Assembly: GCF_001682855.1 (NCBI RefSeq) | Contig: NZ_MAQW01000012.1 | Location: 682,001 to 746,000, forward strand | Length of the DNA: 64,000 bases | Reading direction: 5' to 3' | DNA from: Bacillus sp. FJAT-27264 | GTDB lineage: Bacteria > Bacillota > Bacilli > Paenibacillales > Paenibacillaceae | Shown here: positions 44,683 to 54,210 of the stretch, piece by piece | How positions within the stretch are numbered: position 1 is the stretch's first letter | Layout: each line of letters starts with the position of its first letter | Translations under genes and position numbers: made by a program | Notes under the pieces: model-generated | Database searches by the model: none | Seen by the model: only the letters and a program-made list of their open reading frames with translations | What the model was told of the DNA's origin: nothing

Positions 44683-46098
44683 TTATTCAGCAGACAACCA
44701 GTTGTGGTGGAACACGCCTTCTTTGTCCACACGTTTGAAGGTGTGAGCGCCGAAGTAATCGCGTTGTGCTTGAAGCAGGTTCGCAGGCAAACGCTCTGTG
44801 CGGTAGCTGTCGTAGTAAGCCAGCGCGCTGGAGAAACCAGGAACCGGAACGCCAAGAGTAACCGCAGATGCGATAACTTTACGCCAAGCATCTTGGTAAG
44901 AGCTCATGATGTCCTTGAAGAATGGATCAAGCAACAGGTTCTTCAGATCCGCATTGTTTTGGTAAGCATCGGTGATGTTTTGAAGGAAACGGGAACGGAT
45001 GATACAACCGCCGCGCCAGATTTTAGCCAGCTCGCCGTATTTCAGATCCCAACCGTATTCATCGGAAGCTACGCGCAGTTGAGCAAAACCTTGAGCGTAA
45101 GATACGATTTTACTTGCGAACAATGCTTTACGCACGTTCTCGATGAACTCAGCTTTGTCGCCTTGGAATGGAGTGGTCTCAGGTCCGCTCAGCACTTTGC
45201 TGGCTTCAACACGCTCATCCTTCATAGCAGACAAGAAGCGGGAGAATACCGATTCAGTGATCATGGACAATGGCACGCCAAGATCCAGCGAGCTTTGGCT
45301 TGTCCATTTACCAGTACCCTTTTGGCCAGCGGAGTCAAGAATAACGTCCACCATTGGCTTGCCGGTTTCTGCATCATATTGTGCGAAGATGTCGGTAGTG
45401 ATTTCGATCAGGTAGCTGTCCAGCTCACCGCTGTTCCAGTCCTTGAAGATGCTGTGCAGTTCTTTTGCATCCACACCAAGTACATCTTTAAGCAGTTGGT
45501 AAGCTTCACAGATCAGCTGCATGTCGCCGTACTCGATACCGTTATGCACCATTTTCACATAGTGACCAGCACCGTCCGGTCCGATATATGTAGAGCAAGC
45601 CTCTCCGTCCACTTTGGCGGAAATAGCTGTCAAGATTGGTTCTACGAGCTTATACGCGCTCTCTTGTCCACCTGGCATGATGGAAGGTCCTTTAAGTGCG
45701 CCTTCTTCACCACCGGATACCCCTGCGCCGATGAAGCGGAAACCTTTTTCTTCCAGATCTTTGCTGCGACGAACAGTATCAGGGAAGTAAGCATTACCTC
45801 CGTCGATGATGATATCGCCTTGATCAAGATGTGGCAGCAAGGACTCAATTGTCGCGTCAGTTGCTTTACCAGCTTGTACCATGATCAAAATTTTGCGCGG
45901 CGTTTCTAAGGAAGCTACAAACTCCTCAACGGAGAAGGCACCTGTCAAATTCTTGCCTTCCGCCTCTTTCAGAAGCTCATGAGTCTTCTCAGGCGAACGG
46001 TTGAATACCGATACGGAAAAGCCTTTGCTCTCGATGTTTAGAGCCAAGTTCTTACCCATTACCGCCAAGCCAATAACGCCGATTTGTTGTTTTGCCAT
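44683..46098 (-). CDS. gndA: 6-phosphogluconate dehydrogenase, decarboxylating (NADP type)
   Basis: 471 residues from ATG 46098 (GTGGAGGACC upstream); the frame extends further without a site. Oxidises 6-phosphogluconate to ribulose-5-phosphate and CO2 with NADP+. Motifs: [22 protein letters not shown] with FNRSPEKT (NADP-binding), [42 protein letters not shown] and [31 protein letters not shown] split across the end. The length (about 470) and sequence fit GndA (YqjI) rather than the short NAD form. Strong terminator. Confidence 0.96.
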   Translation of the reverse strand: MAKQQIGVIGLAVMGKNLALNIESKGFSVSVFNRSPEKTHELLKEAEGKNLTGAFSVEEFVASLETPRKILIMVQAGKATDATIESLLPHLDQGDIIIDGGNAYFPDTVRRSKDLEEKGFRFIGAGVSGGEEGALKGPSIMPGGQESAYKLVEPILTAISAKVDGEACSTYIGPDGAGHYVKMVHNGIEYGDMQLICEAYQLLKDVLGVDAKELHSIFKDWNSGELDSYLIEITTDIFAQYDAETGKPMVDVILDSAGQKGTGKWTSQSSLDLGVPLSMITESVFSRFLSAMKDERVEASKVLSGPETTPFQGDKAEFIENVRKALFASKIVSYAQGFAQLRVASDEYGWDLKYGELAKIWRGGCIIRSRFLQNITDAYQNNADLKNLLLDPFFKDIMSSYQDAWRKVIASAVTLGVPVPGFSSALAYYDSYRTERLPANLLQAQRDYFGAHTFKRVDKEGVFHHNWLSAE

Positions 46099-46446
46099 CT
46101 GGTCCTCCACCCTTTGCACCCTATATTTTTGTGAAATCCATTTTCTCGCAGAATCGAGAAGAAACGGCATTGTCTCCCATTGTAGGTACTGCCTGTCCGT
46201 TCCTGTCGAAATATAGACAAGCTTGACTTGCCTATATGTAAGAATACCACCCTTTGCCAGAGACTGCAAAGCGCATGGCGAAATAGAGAAGCGTTTTATT
46301 CTCATGCTCTCGGCAGGAATAGATTCACAATGACTATTTTAACGTTTTTACGCACAGAAGTGAACCCCCTGAACGTATAAATTCAGCACAAACAGAAGAC
46401 ACCCCCAACCACAGGGTGCCTCTGGATCTGCTCTTGGTGTCCGTAT
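46099..46446. other. Spacer upstream of gndA
   Basis: 348 bases without a supported gene. Near 46138-46165 there is a TTCTCG/CGAGAA hairpin in the gndA leader; a weak GGCACCC/GGGTGTC hairpin at 46397-46421 may end the next gene upstream. Confidence 0.5.
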
Positions 46447-47043
46447 TCACCATTCCAGCATGTTCAATTCCTTGTTTAATAAGGCAAGTTTCTCTTTGCA
46501 CTTTGCAGCCTGCACCGCATCTCCGGCAGCCAATGCCTCATTCAGCAAATCCAACTGCTCGTCAACCTCAATCCGGCAAGAACGAATTCGCTCCTCCCCT
46601 TCCACCGAGTAGAACAGCTTCGTCAGCTCCTGATCGGACAGCAGCGGCCCCTTCTGGTACAGCACCCGCTGTTGATACCCGGAGATCTCTACAAGCCGAA
46701 TCACTTCACCGAATAAAATATTCTCAATGATAATCTGCCGGTCGCGGAACCGCTTGACGATGGCGTGGCCCCTCTTGTCCCCGATCAGCTTCTCCATCCA
46801 CTCGGACAGGCGGGCATCGCGGATCATATAGTCTCCGACCAGTTTGTAACCCTCCTTGATCCGCTGAAAGCGCAGCTTCACCAGCTTGCGTCCCGTACGG
46901 ACCGATATAACAAAGACATTCTCGTTCTCGCTCCAATACAGGGAATAGCCTTCTTGAATCAAATCCTTAATTAGGTCCTGGATATGCTCTCTCTCAAACC
47001 TCAGCTCCAGATTGCAATATTCCACCTCGTCGTTTTTGTTCAT
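46447..47043 (-). CDS. Conserved unknown protein, 198 residues
   Basis: No known domain recognised. Starts at ATG 47043 behind GGGGGGAG. Hydrophilic, mixed alpha/beta N-terminal half (NLELRFEREHIQDLIKDLIQEG; ENVFVISVRTGRKLVKLRFQR) and a helical, charged C-terminal half (QLDLLNEALAAGDAVQAAKCKEKLALLNKEL) that could form a coiled coil or oligomer. No signal peptide or membrane segment. Neighbours give no functional hint. Confidence 0.75.
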   Translation of the reverse strand: MNKNDEVEYCNLELRFEREHIQDLIKDLIQEGYSLYWSENENVFVISVRTGRKLVKLRFQRIKEGYKLVGDYMIRDARLSEWMEKLIGDKRGHAIVKRFRDRQIIIENILFGEVIRLVEISGYQQRVLYQKGPLLSDQELTKLFYSVEGEERIRSCRIEVDEQLDLLNEALAAGDAVQAAKCKEKLALLNKELNMLEW

Positions 47044-47300
47044 GGCACTCCCCCCTGACTGCTTTGCTCCGGCAAAGCCAGCTTCGCAAGCCTAAGCTAC
47101 GTTGATGCGGAAGCAACAATGACCGCAGAACCTCCACTGGCGACAAAATACGTTTTGCGTTCGTCTTACACTTATTTTATACTTCAGTTTATGTAGCGGT
47201 AACTTGGTTTATTGACTATTTTTACCCGCAACGACCCTGCTCCAAACGTTTTTTCGTACAATTTAGATGTCCTTTCAACTTCTTCCTCTTCAATTTGTAT
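47044..47300. other. Gene-free spacer
   Basis: No coding frame or RNA recognised. The stretch around 47085-47165 (CCTAAGCTACGTTGATGCGG and following) looks like an intergenic repeat by composition, but no second copy is in the window. Confidence 0.4.
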
Positions 47301-47350
47301 AAAAAGCCGCCTGTTGTACGAAATTCATCCGTGCAACAAGCGGCTTATTT
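47301..47350 (-). terminator. Terminator after the MFS gene
   Basis: AAAAAGCCGC pairs with GCGGCTTATTT, with GTTGTAC/GTGCAAC pairing inside; T run on the minus strand. Confidence 0.88.
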
Positions 47351-47382
47351 ATGTTTTATAACCTGCTTGATCCGGCAGCTTG

Positions 47383-48669
47383 TTAGAGCGCCTGAACCTT
47401 CCTACCCGTTCTACGAACGATAAGCAGGTGTAAGCCGAACAACAGCAGCATCACAAAAGCGCTGACCAGGAAGGGTACTCCGTGGCCCACCGAATCCCAG
47501 AGCTTGCCCGATAACACCGGGCCGGCGACCATTCCGGAACCTTGGAGGGTCAGGAACAATCCCCACACCGTTCCGCGTTCCCCCTTAGGCACCTGCTTGG
47601 CGAGGAAGGCGTTCCAGGCCGGGAGGATCAGCGCATAGCTGATACCGACCAGAGCCACGGCACCAAATACAAAGGGCAGCCAGCGTACCATCGAGAACAG
47701 TGTCATGGAGAACGCAGCCAGCAAGAAGCCGATGTTGAGAAACAACGTAGTACCGATACGGTCCACAAGGCGTCCTGCCGGAATAAGCGTCAGCACCGTG
47801 ATCCCGCCCCCGGCAATGAGCAGAAGGCTGAACTGATTTGGCGAAACATGCAGCTCTGTGCGTGCGAACAGCGTGACTACCGGTGTCATGAGTCCGATGG
47901 CGAACGCCTGCAGAAAGAGCGCCGGGTAGAGCAGCCTGCTCACCTTGAGCGTGGTTTTGAGCTGCGTAAACGTACGTTTCAGGCTCTGCAGCGGGTTCAT
48001 CTGTTTGGAAGATGATCCTGCGCCGTCCACTGCATTGGCAACCTTGACGGGTGCCGGATGAGCTGGATCGATCCGCTTAGGCAATAGAAGAGCCACTGCA
48101 ACGACAGCCACTGCACAGGCCAACAGAACGAAAAAGGTCGTACGGTAACTGTATCCGCCATGATCCATGAGAAAGTTCACAGTAATAGGACCGATGCCGG
48201 TCCCGGCCAGGGAGGCCATCTCCACGGCGCCCATAGCTGCGCCGCTGCTGCCACTCTTCGTAGAGCCGGCCAGCTCCGTTACACCAGTCATGACACAGGG
48301 CCAGAGCGGGGATGTGCCGATCCCCAGAATGAGGCAGGCCAGAGACAGCAACGCCGCATTTTTAGCAACGATAATCAAGGTTAACGCAAGCAGAATCAAG
48401 AGTAGCGCACCGGTCATCGTCCAGCGGTACCCGATCCGCTCCATCACCCAGCCTGAAGGACTGCGGAACAAGTTATCCCCCAGATATTGCAGCGCGAAGG
48501 AAAAACCAACGACGGTGACCGATAATCCCAGAATATGCTCCATATAGACAGGGAGCAGGGCAACCAGCAGAGATCCTTTTACAAACTCCACTAAAAAGAT
48601 GATAACCCACATTTTCACGATAAACGGTGAAGTCAAATTAATATGCATTTGCTGTGCTTTGCCGGACAT
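47383..48669 (-). CDS. Major facilitator superfamily transporter
   Basis: 428 residues from ATG 48669 (TAGGATGTG upstream); a longer frame reaches 48771 but crosses the speA promoter region. Twelve predicted membrane helices with a central hydrophilic loop (DPAHPAPVKVANAVDGAGSS region). Loop motif GWVMERIGYRWTMTGA and the second-half GRLVDRIGTTLFLN are typical MFS. It most resembles drug or efflux MFS carriers; the substrate is unknown. Divergent from speA over about 90 bases, so shared regulation with polyamine synthesis is possible but unproven. Confidence 0.9.
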   Translation of the reverse strand: MSGKAQQMHINLTSPFIVKMWVIIFLVEFVKGSLLVALLPVYMEHILGLSVTVVGFSFALQYLGDNLFRSPSGWVMERIGYRWTMTGALLLILLALTLIIVAKNAALLSLACLILGIGTSPLWPCVMTGVTELAGSTKSGSSGAAMGAVEMASLAGTGIGPITVNFLMDHGGYSYRTTFFVLLACAVAVVAVALLLPKRIDPAHPAPVKVANAVDGAGSSSKQMNPLQSLKRTFTQLKTTLKVSRLLYPALFLQAFAIGLMTPVVTLFARTELHVSPNQFSLLLIAGGGITVLTLIPAGRLVDRIGTTLFLNIGFLLAAFSMTLFSMVRWLPFVFGAVALVGISYALILPAWNAFLAKQVPKGERGTVWGLFLTLQGSGMVAGPVLSGKLWDSVGHGVPFLVSAFVMLLLFGLHLLIVRRTGRKVQAL

Positions 48670-48759
48670 TCTATCACATCCTAGTATTATGGTCATTGAT
48701 TTGTTATACTGATGTCTGCTTGAAAAATTACTCTTCACGAAAGGTTGTGACAGCATTAA

Positions 48760-50235
48760 ATGAATCAACACCGTACTCCCCTCTTCAGCGCTCTAAAAAA
48801 GCATGCCGCCGGCAATCCCGTTCAATTCCATATTCCGGGGCATAAGAAGGGGCAAGGAACCGATGCCGAATTCCGTGAGTTTATCGGCGATAATGCTCTA
48901 TCCATAGACCTGATCAATATTGCGCCACTTGATGATCTTCATCAGCCCAAAGGCGTGATAGAGGAAGCTCAAAAGCTGGCTGCACAAGCTTTTGGCGCTG
49001 ATTACACGTTCTACAGCGTACAAGGCACGAGCAGCGCCATCATGACGATGATCCTCTCTGTATGCTCGCCCGGTGATAAAATCATTGTGCCACGTAACAT
49101 TCACAAGTCTATTATGTCGGCCATTATTTTATCCGGAGCCAAGCCTGTGTTCATCTCTCCTGTTCAGGATGAGAATCTAGGGATAGATCACGGCATAACC
49201 ACCAGCGCCCTGGAACGGGCCTTGAAGCGTCACTCGGACGCCAAAGCTGTTCTGGTCATCAATCCAACGTATTTTGGCGTATGTGCCGATCTACGTTCCA
49301 TTGTGAATCTGGCCCACAGTCACGGAATACCCGTACTTGTGGACGAGGCGCACGGAGTACTGATTCATTTTCATGAAGATCTGCCGATCTCGGCCATGCA
49401 GGCCGGTGCGGATATGGCAGCAACCAGCGTACACAAGCTGGGCGGCTCCATGACACAGAGCTCAGTGCTGAATGTCAATGCGAAGACTGGTCTCATTAAC
49501 CCTCAACGGGTACAGACCATTTTCAGCATGCTGACTACGACATCAACTTCCTACATTCTGCTCGCCTCTCTGGACACGTCCAGACGAAATCTTGCCCTGC
49601 ACGGGCACAAGATCGCAGCGGAAGCCATTCGTTTGTCCAATTATGCCCGCGATGCTGTCAACGGCATTGATGGTCTGTACAGCTTTGGCAAAGAAATTCT
49701 CGGGACGGAAGCAACCTTTGATATTGACCCCACTAAATTAAGCATTCATGTCCGCCATCTCGGAATTACCGGTTATGAAGCGGAGAACTGGCTGCGCGAT
49801 AAGTACAACATCGAAGTCGAGCTTAGCGACATGTATAATATTCTTTGCCTGATTACCCCTGGTGATACCCAAGAATCCGTGGACAAGCTCATTGCTGCCC
49901 TCCGGGTATTGTCCGCCATTCATTACAGCAAAGGTGAAATTTACGAACTCAAGGTGCAGGTGCCTGAAATTCCGCAGCTTGCCTTGCTTCCGAGAGATGC
50001 GTTCTACGCAGATACTCAGATTGTTCCATTCCGGGAATCAGCCGGATATATCATCGCTGAATTTATTTATGTATACCCGCCGGGTATTCCTATTCTGCTC
50101 CCTGGTGAAGTAATTACCCAGGATAACATCGATTATATCATCGACCACGTAGAAATCGGTCTGCCGGTTAAAGGTCCCGAGGATCGCAACATCAACTTCG
50201 TCAAGGTCATCGTGGAGGCTGATCCGATCTCCTGA
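48760..50235 (+). CDS. speA: Arginine decarboxylase-type PLP enzyme (Orn/Lys/Arg family)
   Basis: 491 residues, the length of B. subtilis SpeA, which makes agmatine from arginine for spermidine synthesis. Fold-type I PLP enzyme: N-terminal TPLFSALKKHAAGNPVQFHIPGHKKG, VDEAHGVLIHF (Asp that binds the pyridine nitrogen) and TSVHKLGGSMTQSS with the Schiff-base lysine. The C-terminal domain (PPGIPILLPGEVI) is typical of the family. Lysine or ornithine specificity cannot be excluded. Followed by a bidirectional terminator. Confidence 0.9.
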   Translation: MNQHRTPLFSALKKHAAGNPVQFHIPGHKKGQGTDAEFREFIGDNALSIDLINIAPLDDLHQPKGVIEEAQKLAAQAFGADYTFYSVQGTSSAIMTMILSVCSPGDKIIVPRNIHKSIMSAIILSGAKPVFISPVQDENLGIDHGITTSALERALKRHSDAKAVLVINPTYFGVCADLRSIVNLAHSHGIPVLVDEAHGVLIHFHEDLPISAMQAGADMAATSVHKLGGSMTQSSVLNVNAKTGLINPQRVQTIFSMLTTTSTSYILLASLDTSRRNLALHGHKIAAEAIRLSNYARDAVNGIDGLYSFGKEILGTEATFDIDPTKLSIHVRHLGITGYEAENWLRDKYNIEVELSDMYNILCLITPGDTQESVDKLIAALRVLSAIHYSKGEIYELKVQVPEIPQLALLPRDAFYADTQIVPFRESAGYIIAEFIYVYPPGIPILLPGEVITQDNIDYIIDHVEIGLPVKGPEDRNINFVKVIVEADPIS

Positions 50236-50273
50236 TCGGTTTCCTCTCTCCCTGGGCCCGCTGACAACCATAC

Positions 50274-50305
50274 AAAAACCCGATACTGCAAAGTATCGGG
50301 TTTTT
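50274..50305. terminator. Bidirectional terminator after speA
   Basis: AAAAACCCGATACT (50274-50287) and AGTATCGGGTTTTT (50292-50305) around a 4-base loop. Confidence 0.95.
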
Positions 50306-50368
50306 GCTTATGAGAATCAACTGCCAGGAAAATCAATCCTAGAACAGTCCTTTTCTATCACCGAAAAT

Positions 50369-50692
50369 CTATTCTTGCTGGGCAAGCAGCTCGTTGTATG
50401 CTTCTTCAACAGCTTTCCATTCAGCTTCATCTTCGATATTGTAAAGCACCGTTTCTTCATTCTCTTCTTCCAGACGCAGAATAATACCATCCGCCTCAGG
50501 GTTTTCGCGTTCCAACAGCAGCGCGTACAACTTCTCGCCTACGTCGAACGTCTCTACTAGTACCATCTCTACATCTTCGCCCTGCTCGTTCGTCAAGGTC
50601 AGCACAAACTCCTCGTGCTCATGGTCGTGATCATGTCCGCAACCGCATGCTTCCCCATGTTCATGGCCATGCTCATGTTTGTGATCGCTCAT
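50369..50692 (-). CDS. DUF1292 family protein with His-rich N-terminus
   Basis: 107 residues. The C-terminal ~80 residues are a DUF1292 (YrzB-like) domain: FVLTLTNEQGEDVEMVLVETF, LYALLLERENPEADGIILRLEEE. The N-terminus is a metal-binding tail, MSDHKHEHGHEHGEACGCGH, continuing DHDHEHEEF, with histidines at alternate positions and two cysteines; nickel, zinc or copper could bind. Function of DUF1292 is unknown. Starts at ATG 50692. Convergent with speA. Confidence 0.88.
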   Translation of the reverse strand: MSDHKHEHGHEHGEACGCGHDHDHEHEEFVLTLTNEQGEDVEMVLVETFDVGEKLYALLLERENPEADGIILRLEEENEETVLYNIEDEAEWKAVEEAYNELLAQQE

Positions 50693-50784
50693 TGAAATAC
50701 CTCACTTTGAATTGTATTAGCCTACAAATCGTATCGTAACACGTAGAACAACTTCAGGTCAATTTTGGGAGTAGTCAAACATTA

Positions 50785-51336
50785 CTAATTAAGCGCAGTT
50801 ATGACTTTCTCCGACACAAGAACATAGTCTCCATTCTTGGTTGGTCTGATATAGAAACCTACCCGGTATTTTCCCGTTTCCTTGAAATCATACGTAATCT
50901 CGGAGCTGGAGAACCAGAAATCCTCTTTTTTCGTTCCTTCCATGTTGCGAGAGTCGATGTCTTTGCTATTTCCTGATGGGTCTGTGATCGTCACCTTGAC
51001 CGAGGAAATCTCGTCTGTCAGACTATCTACCTGCGAGAGCACCTTAAACTTAAGCTTGCCCAAATTCACATTGCCGAACACTGTGTCTCCCTTGAAGAGG
51101 ACAATATGCACATTCGGTTTGAGAATGGTTACTTTACCGGAGCCATCCCAGATTACAACTCCGCCTGCCTCCCGTGCAGGAATGTACGTCTTCCCGTCAA
51201 TCAGATATCCGCCGTCCGTAATTTCTTTTCCGTTGCTCCAGACCTTGATCTTCTGGCTCACCGAATCAGCGAATAGTAACGAGCCGCCCATCAGGGAAAA
51301 GACGAGCACACATAAAGCAATTTTTTTCCATCTCAT
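50785..51336 (-). CDS. Secreted stalk-domain (copper amine oxidase N-terminal-like) protein
   Basis: 183 residues. Signal peptide MRWKKIALCVLVFSLMGGSL with likely cleavage after LFADS. The stalk-like domain follows (KVWSNGKEITDGGYLIDGKTYIPAREAGG), a beta domain common in Paenibacillus exported proteins. The C-terminal half (VKVTITDPSGNSKDIDSR; FKETGKYRVGFYI) resembles an immunoglobulin-like fold. Exported, not wall-anchored. Biological role unknown. The start is ATG 51336 behind GGGGG. Confidence 0.82.
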   Translation of the reverse strand: MRWKKIALCVLVFSLMGGSLLFADSVSQKIKVWSNGKEITDGGYLIDGKTYIPAREAGGVVIWDGSGKVTILKPNVHIVLFKGDTVFGNVNLGKLKFKVLSQVDSLTDEISSVKVTITDPSGNSKDIDSRNMEGTKKEDFWFSSSEITYDFKETGKYRVGFYIRPTKNGDYVLVSEKVITALN

Positions 51337-51503
51337 CGCTAGAAACCCCCAAGTAATTCATACTGTTAATGTATACTAGCTTCTTTCCTGCAAGTTGCGC
51401 TTATGGCAGGAAAAAGTTTCATTCCTGTCCTTCATCTAGATAACATCACGCAAACAAACCCATGATATAGTATGTCTATCCCTTACTATTGGAGGTTCTT
51501 CCG

Positions 51504-52241
51504 ATGAGTATAAGCCTGCAGATGCTTGGCACCGGCAACGCCTTAGCCAAAAATTATTTCAACAATAACGGGCTTCTCCTGGACAAGAATTATACCTTAA
51601 TGATTGACTGCGGCGTTACAGCCCCGCTGGCGATGCACGAGCTGAACAGATCCTTCCGGGATGTCAACGCCACCCTGATTACCCATATCCACGCCGACCA
51701 TGTCGGAGGACTGGAAGAACAGGCCCTTACACTCAAGCATAAATATAATCGCAAAATGACCCTACTCGTGCCGGAAGCTCTGGTGGAGCCCTTGTGGGAC
51801 CATACGCTAATGGGCGGCATGTATCAGCAAGGCGTTGTGTCCTCACTGGAGGATATCTTCGAGGTTAGACCGATATCTCCCGGTGTTCCCCACCGTCTGT
51901 CCGAAGGCCTTGTGCTGGAGTTGCTACAAACCCCACATGTGCCGGGCAAAGACAGCTATTCCCTGATCGTGAATGGCGATATTTTCTATAGCGCTGATAT
52001 CATATTTCAACCGGAACTGCTGATCGATCTGGTACGGGAACAGGGCATCCGCCAGATTCTGCACGACTGTCAGCTTGTCGGAACTGGACATGTTCACACG
52101 ACGCTGGAAGAATTGTTATCCTTACCGGAAGATGTCCGGCAGTTGATCTACCTCATGCACTATGGGGATGAGAAGCCGGATTTTGTAGGCCATACCGGAG
52201 AGATGCAGTTTCTGGAGCAGCATGTGATGTACACCCTATAA
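51504..52241 (+). CDS. Metallo-beta-lactamase fold hydrolase (RNase Z-like)
   Basis: 245 residues from ATG 51504 (TTGGAGG 8 bases upstream; the frame reaches 51489). Zinc-binding signature LITHIHADHVGGLE, then VPHRLSEG, the HVPGKDSYS histidine and an aspartate in FYSADIIF, with a late histidine (LMHYGD) as in the family. Closest in shape to RNase Z/arylsulfatase-type single-domain hydrolases, but without the exosite of tRNase Z, so the substrate is not known. Confidence 0.88.
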   Translation: MSISLQMLGTGNALAKNYFNNNGLLLDKNYTLMIDCGVTAPLAMHELNRSFRDVNATLITHIHADHVGGLEEQALTLKHKYNRKMTLLVPEALVEPLWDHTLMGGMYQQGVVSSLEDIFEVRPISPGVPHRLSEGLVLELLQTPHVPGKDSYSLIVNGDIFYSADIIFQPELLIDLVREQGIRQILHDCQLVGTGHVHTTLEELLSLPEDVRQLIYLMHYGDEKPDFVGHTGEMQFLEQHVMYTL

Positions 52242-52260
52242 GTCATAGTCCTATGTATAT

Positions 52261-52307
52261 AAAAAGGCCGAACAGCAACGTCTTTAGAGAAGACGTCTGT
52301 CCGGCCA
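52261..52307 (-). terminator. Terminator between the MBL and DUF3892 genes
   Basis: AAAAAGGCCG pairs with CCGGCC across a nested ACGTCTT/AAGACGT hairpin; T run on the minus strand. Confidence 0.85.
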
Positions 52308-52320
52308 TGTGATATCACCG

Positions 52321-52560
52321 CTAAAATAACGGGAGCTGATCCAGATTGTTGGTCGGGTCACCATCTGCATCTCCGCGGATATGCAGCGTACCGTCCTTGC
52401 CTTTAAATACATTGACTCCGGCAATTTTGCCAGCCTGTACTTCCTGCAGGGCCTGCTCGTAACCAAGCACCCGCCCGGAAGAGGTCTGAAAGCTCGTCAG
52501 ATCCCCATCCCCATTCTTCTGGGTCGCTATAAAACGTTCGCGTTCATCGCTGATCGTCAC
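52321..52560 (-). CDS. DUF3892 family protein
   Basis: 79 residues from GTG 52560, which has AAGGAG 10 bases upstream; the longer frame to 52698 overlaps the next gene and is rejected. The family signature is visible: RFIATQKNGDGDLTSFQTSSG, VLGYEQALQEVQAGKIAGVN and GKDGTLHIRGDADGDPTNNL. Proteins of this type are found across Bacillota with unknown function. Convergent with the MBL gene. Confidence 0.85.
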   Translation of the reverse strand: MTISDERERFIATQKNGDGDLTSFQTSSGRVLGYEQALQEVQAGKIAGVNVFKGKDGTLHIRGDADGDPTNNLDQLPLF

Positions 52561-52654
52561 GCAAGACCAACTCCTTGGACATGGATTTGCCATCATCAGG
52601 CAACCCTTAGCATGTCCGCAAAAGCATTGAAATATGCGCTTGGCTAGGCTGACA

Positions 52655-53098
52655 CTAGAGCGTTTTTTGCATCCGCACATGCAGAATGCCTGCATCATAG
52701 AACGGCTCTGTCGAGATCACTTCATATCCCAGCTTGCGATAGAAATTCTCCGCTTGGCATTGTCCGTCCAAAATGGAGTATTGGAGTCCCAGCTCACGCG
52801 CCAATTCTTCCAGCGCCAGCAAAAGCACCCGTCCGTATCCCTTGGAGCGGTAATCCTTCATCACAGCGACTCGCTGCATTTTGGCCGTAGCTGCTTTATA
52901 ATAGATCAATCGGCCTGTCGCCACCGGAATCCCGTCATCTATCAATAGGATATGGTGCACATCCGGACTGATCACATCGTACTCATCGATCTCTTCTTCT
53001 TGCGGTACCTTCTGTTCTTCCACGAACACTTTCATGCGAATATCAAACCCCTGCCGGAGCTGTTCCTCATTCGTTACACGTACGATTTCTGCCGCCAT
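52655..53098 (-). CDS. GNAT family N-acetyltransferase
   Basis: 147 residues. N-terminal VRVTNEEQLRQGFDIR... with the EEQKVPQEEEIDEYD stretch seen in the YjcF/ElaA-like group, acetyl-CoA loop VAVMKDYRSKGYGRVLLLAL, and the C-terminal ILDGQCQAENFYRKLGYEVIS. Substrate unknown; a small-molecule amine is likely. The start is ATG 53098 behind GAGAGGAG. The repeat element R3 begins 34 bases upstream of the start. Confidence 0.9.
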   Translation of the reverse strand: MAAEIVRVTNEEQLRQGFDIRMKVFVEEQKVPQEEEIDEYDVISPDVHHILLIDDGIPVATGRLIYYKAATAKMQRVAVMKDYRSKGYGRVLLLALEELARELGLQYSILDGQCQAENFYRKLGYEVISTEPFYDAGILHVRMQKTL

Positions 53099-53131
53099 GA
53101 CCTTAAAACTCCTCTCTATGTAAAAGACAAC

Positions 53132-53339
53132 ATATAGATTGAACTTAAAATTTCACGTAGGATCTAGTCGTCATTACGGAAAATGTTTGGACTTCCGGCC
53201 GCTGTTGTCTCCAGATTTTTTTAATTATACCGCTACTCGCGGATAAAATCCGAAGACAAAGGCGGTCGCTAATGCTCCTTCAGTTCCAAACTTTCCCTCC
53301 ATTTCTTACCCTCATGTTATTTTCAGTTCTATCTATATA
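53132..53339. repeat. Dispersed palindromic element R3 (long form)
   Basis: Ends ATATAGATTGAACTTAAAAT and, in reverse complement, TATATAGATAGAACTGAAAAT, about 18 of 20 bases alike. Interior GTTTGGACTTCCGGCCGCTG is identical to R2; TGTCTCCAGATTTT faces AAAATCCGAAGACA around a CCGC/GCGG tip. Confidence 0.82.
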
Positions 53340-53413
53340 GTCGGTCTATTATACAGAATATTCGTTTTTCTGTATAGTTAAGGCCTAGCTTGCAGCATTG
53401 GCAGCGGTATAGG

Positions 53414-53647
53414 TTAATCGCCCGAATAAACCTCCTGCGGGATCGAGCGGTCGTAGACATCTATCAGCACCGGCGAAGGTTCCGGGGAGTGCTCCAGCTC
53501 TCCATCCAGAGTTGATAGCTTGTTGACCTCTTGGTATCTCGAAGCTGGCGCATCCGTACTGCACCCGGTTAATCCAATAAGCGCAGCAGCGCATAGACCC
53601 AAGCACCATGCTGACAATCCCCTACGTCCATATGATTGTGCATTCAT
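53414..53647 (-). CDS. Small predicted lipoprotein
   Basis: 77 residues with an RR-containing N-terminus (MNAQSYGRRGLSAW), a hydrophobic core and the lipobox LTGC. The mature part is about 49 residues (STDAPASRYQEVNKL and onward), Pro/Ser/Asp rich, of no known family. It would be a lipid-anchored exported peptide. The start is ATG 53647 behind GGAG. Lies precisely between repeats R3 and R4, both about 75-110 bases away. Confidence 0.75.
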   Translation of the reverse strand: MNAQSYGRRGLSAWCLGLCAAALIGLTGCSTDAPASRYQEVNKLSTLDGELEHSPEPSPVLIDVYDRSIPQEVYSGD

Positions 53648-53756
53648 TGGTATTCTCCTTTCGCCCTTTCTGTAGCTCTTTCTCTACAGTTTTGACGATT
53701 CAGAGGTTTTTATAACAAGGCTCTGTGAAGTGACATTAAAATTCAAACAGAAGATC

Positions 53757-53913
53757 ATATAAGACGAACTTACGATTCTCACTCTAAGCTTGGTCGTCAC
53801 GACTGTGAACATTTGGACTTCCGATTGCTGTTGTTCCAAATCTCCTGTACCCGTCTTCTTAGTAGTGGAAAATGGTCCATCTTCCCAACTAAGAACATTT
53901 TTGCACCTTATAT
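53757..53913. repeat. Dispersed palindromic element R4 (short, diverged form)
   Basis: Ends ATATAAGACGAACTTACGA and, in reverse complement, ATATAAGGTGCAAAAATG. Interior TTGGTCGTCACGACTGTGAA and ATTTGGACTTCCGATTGCTG correspond to R2 and R3 but the internal hairpin is replaced by an unrelated AAGAAGAC-type stem. Confidence 0.7.
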
Positions 53914-54210
53914 TTCTTAAATAGAGGTAAATAAAGAAAATAAAAGCATTATTGTATCTTATTTTCCGGAAATCGAGCTAAAAGAGGTATTACGGAGGAT
54001 TTAACATACAATATTGCACTTAATTCCCACTAACCCTTAGTTGCAGAGTATTTAGGGTACAAAAATGCCGTTAATTGCATTCCGGGAGTCCTTATTGCTG
54101 CCCGTTCTATATAATTGATTAGCGGGTTCGTATGTGTTACCAGTAAAACGTGCTATAACTTCTCAATAGGGAAAAATAAAGACAAATCACCGTTAGGTCC
54201 AGTCTAAAAC
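53914..54210. other. AT-rich gene-free spacer
   Basis: No gene or stable RNA recognised. It contains several weak inverted stretches (for example around 54000-54090, GTTAATTG and CTTAATTCC) that resemble worn intergenic repeats. Confidence 0.45.

Noticed and set aside
44578-45909. Long plus-strand open frame (443 codons) antisense to gndA
   Set aside because: Antisense to a well-conserved enzyme, with no ribosome site and no family resemblance; it arises from the codon use of gndA.
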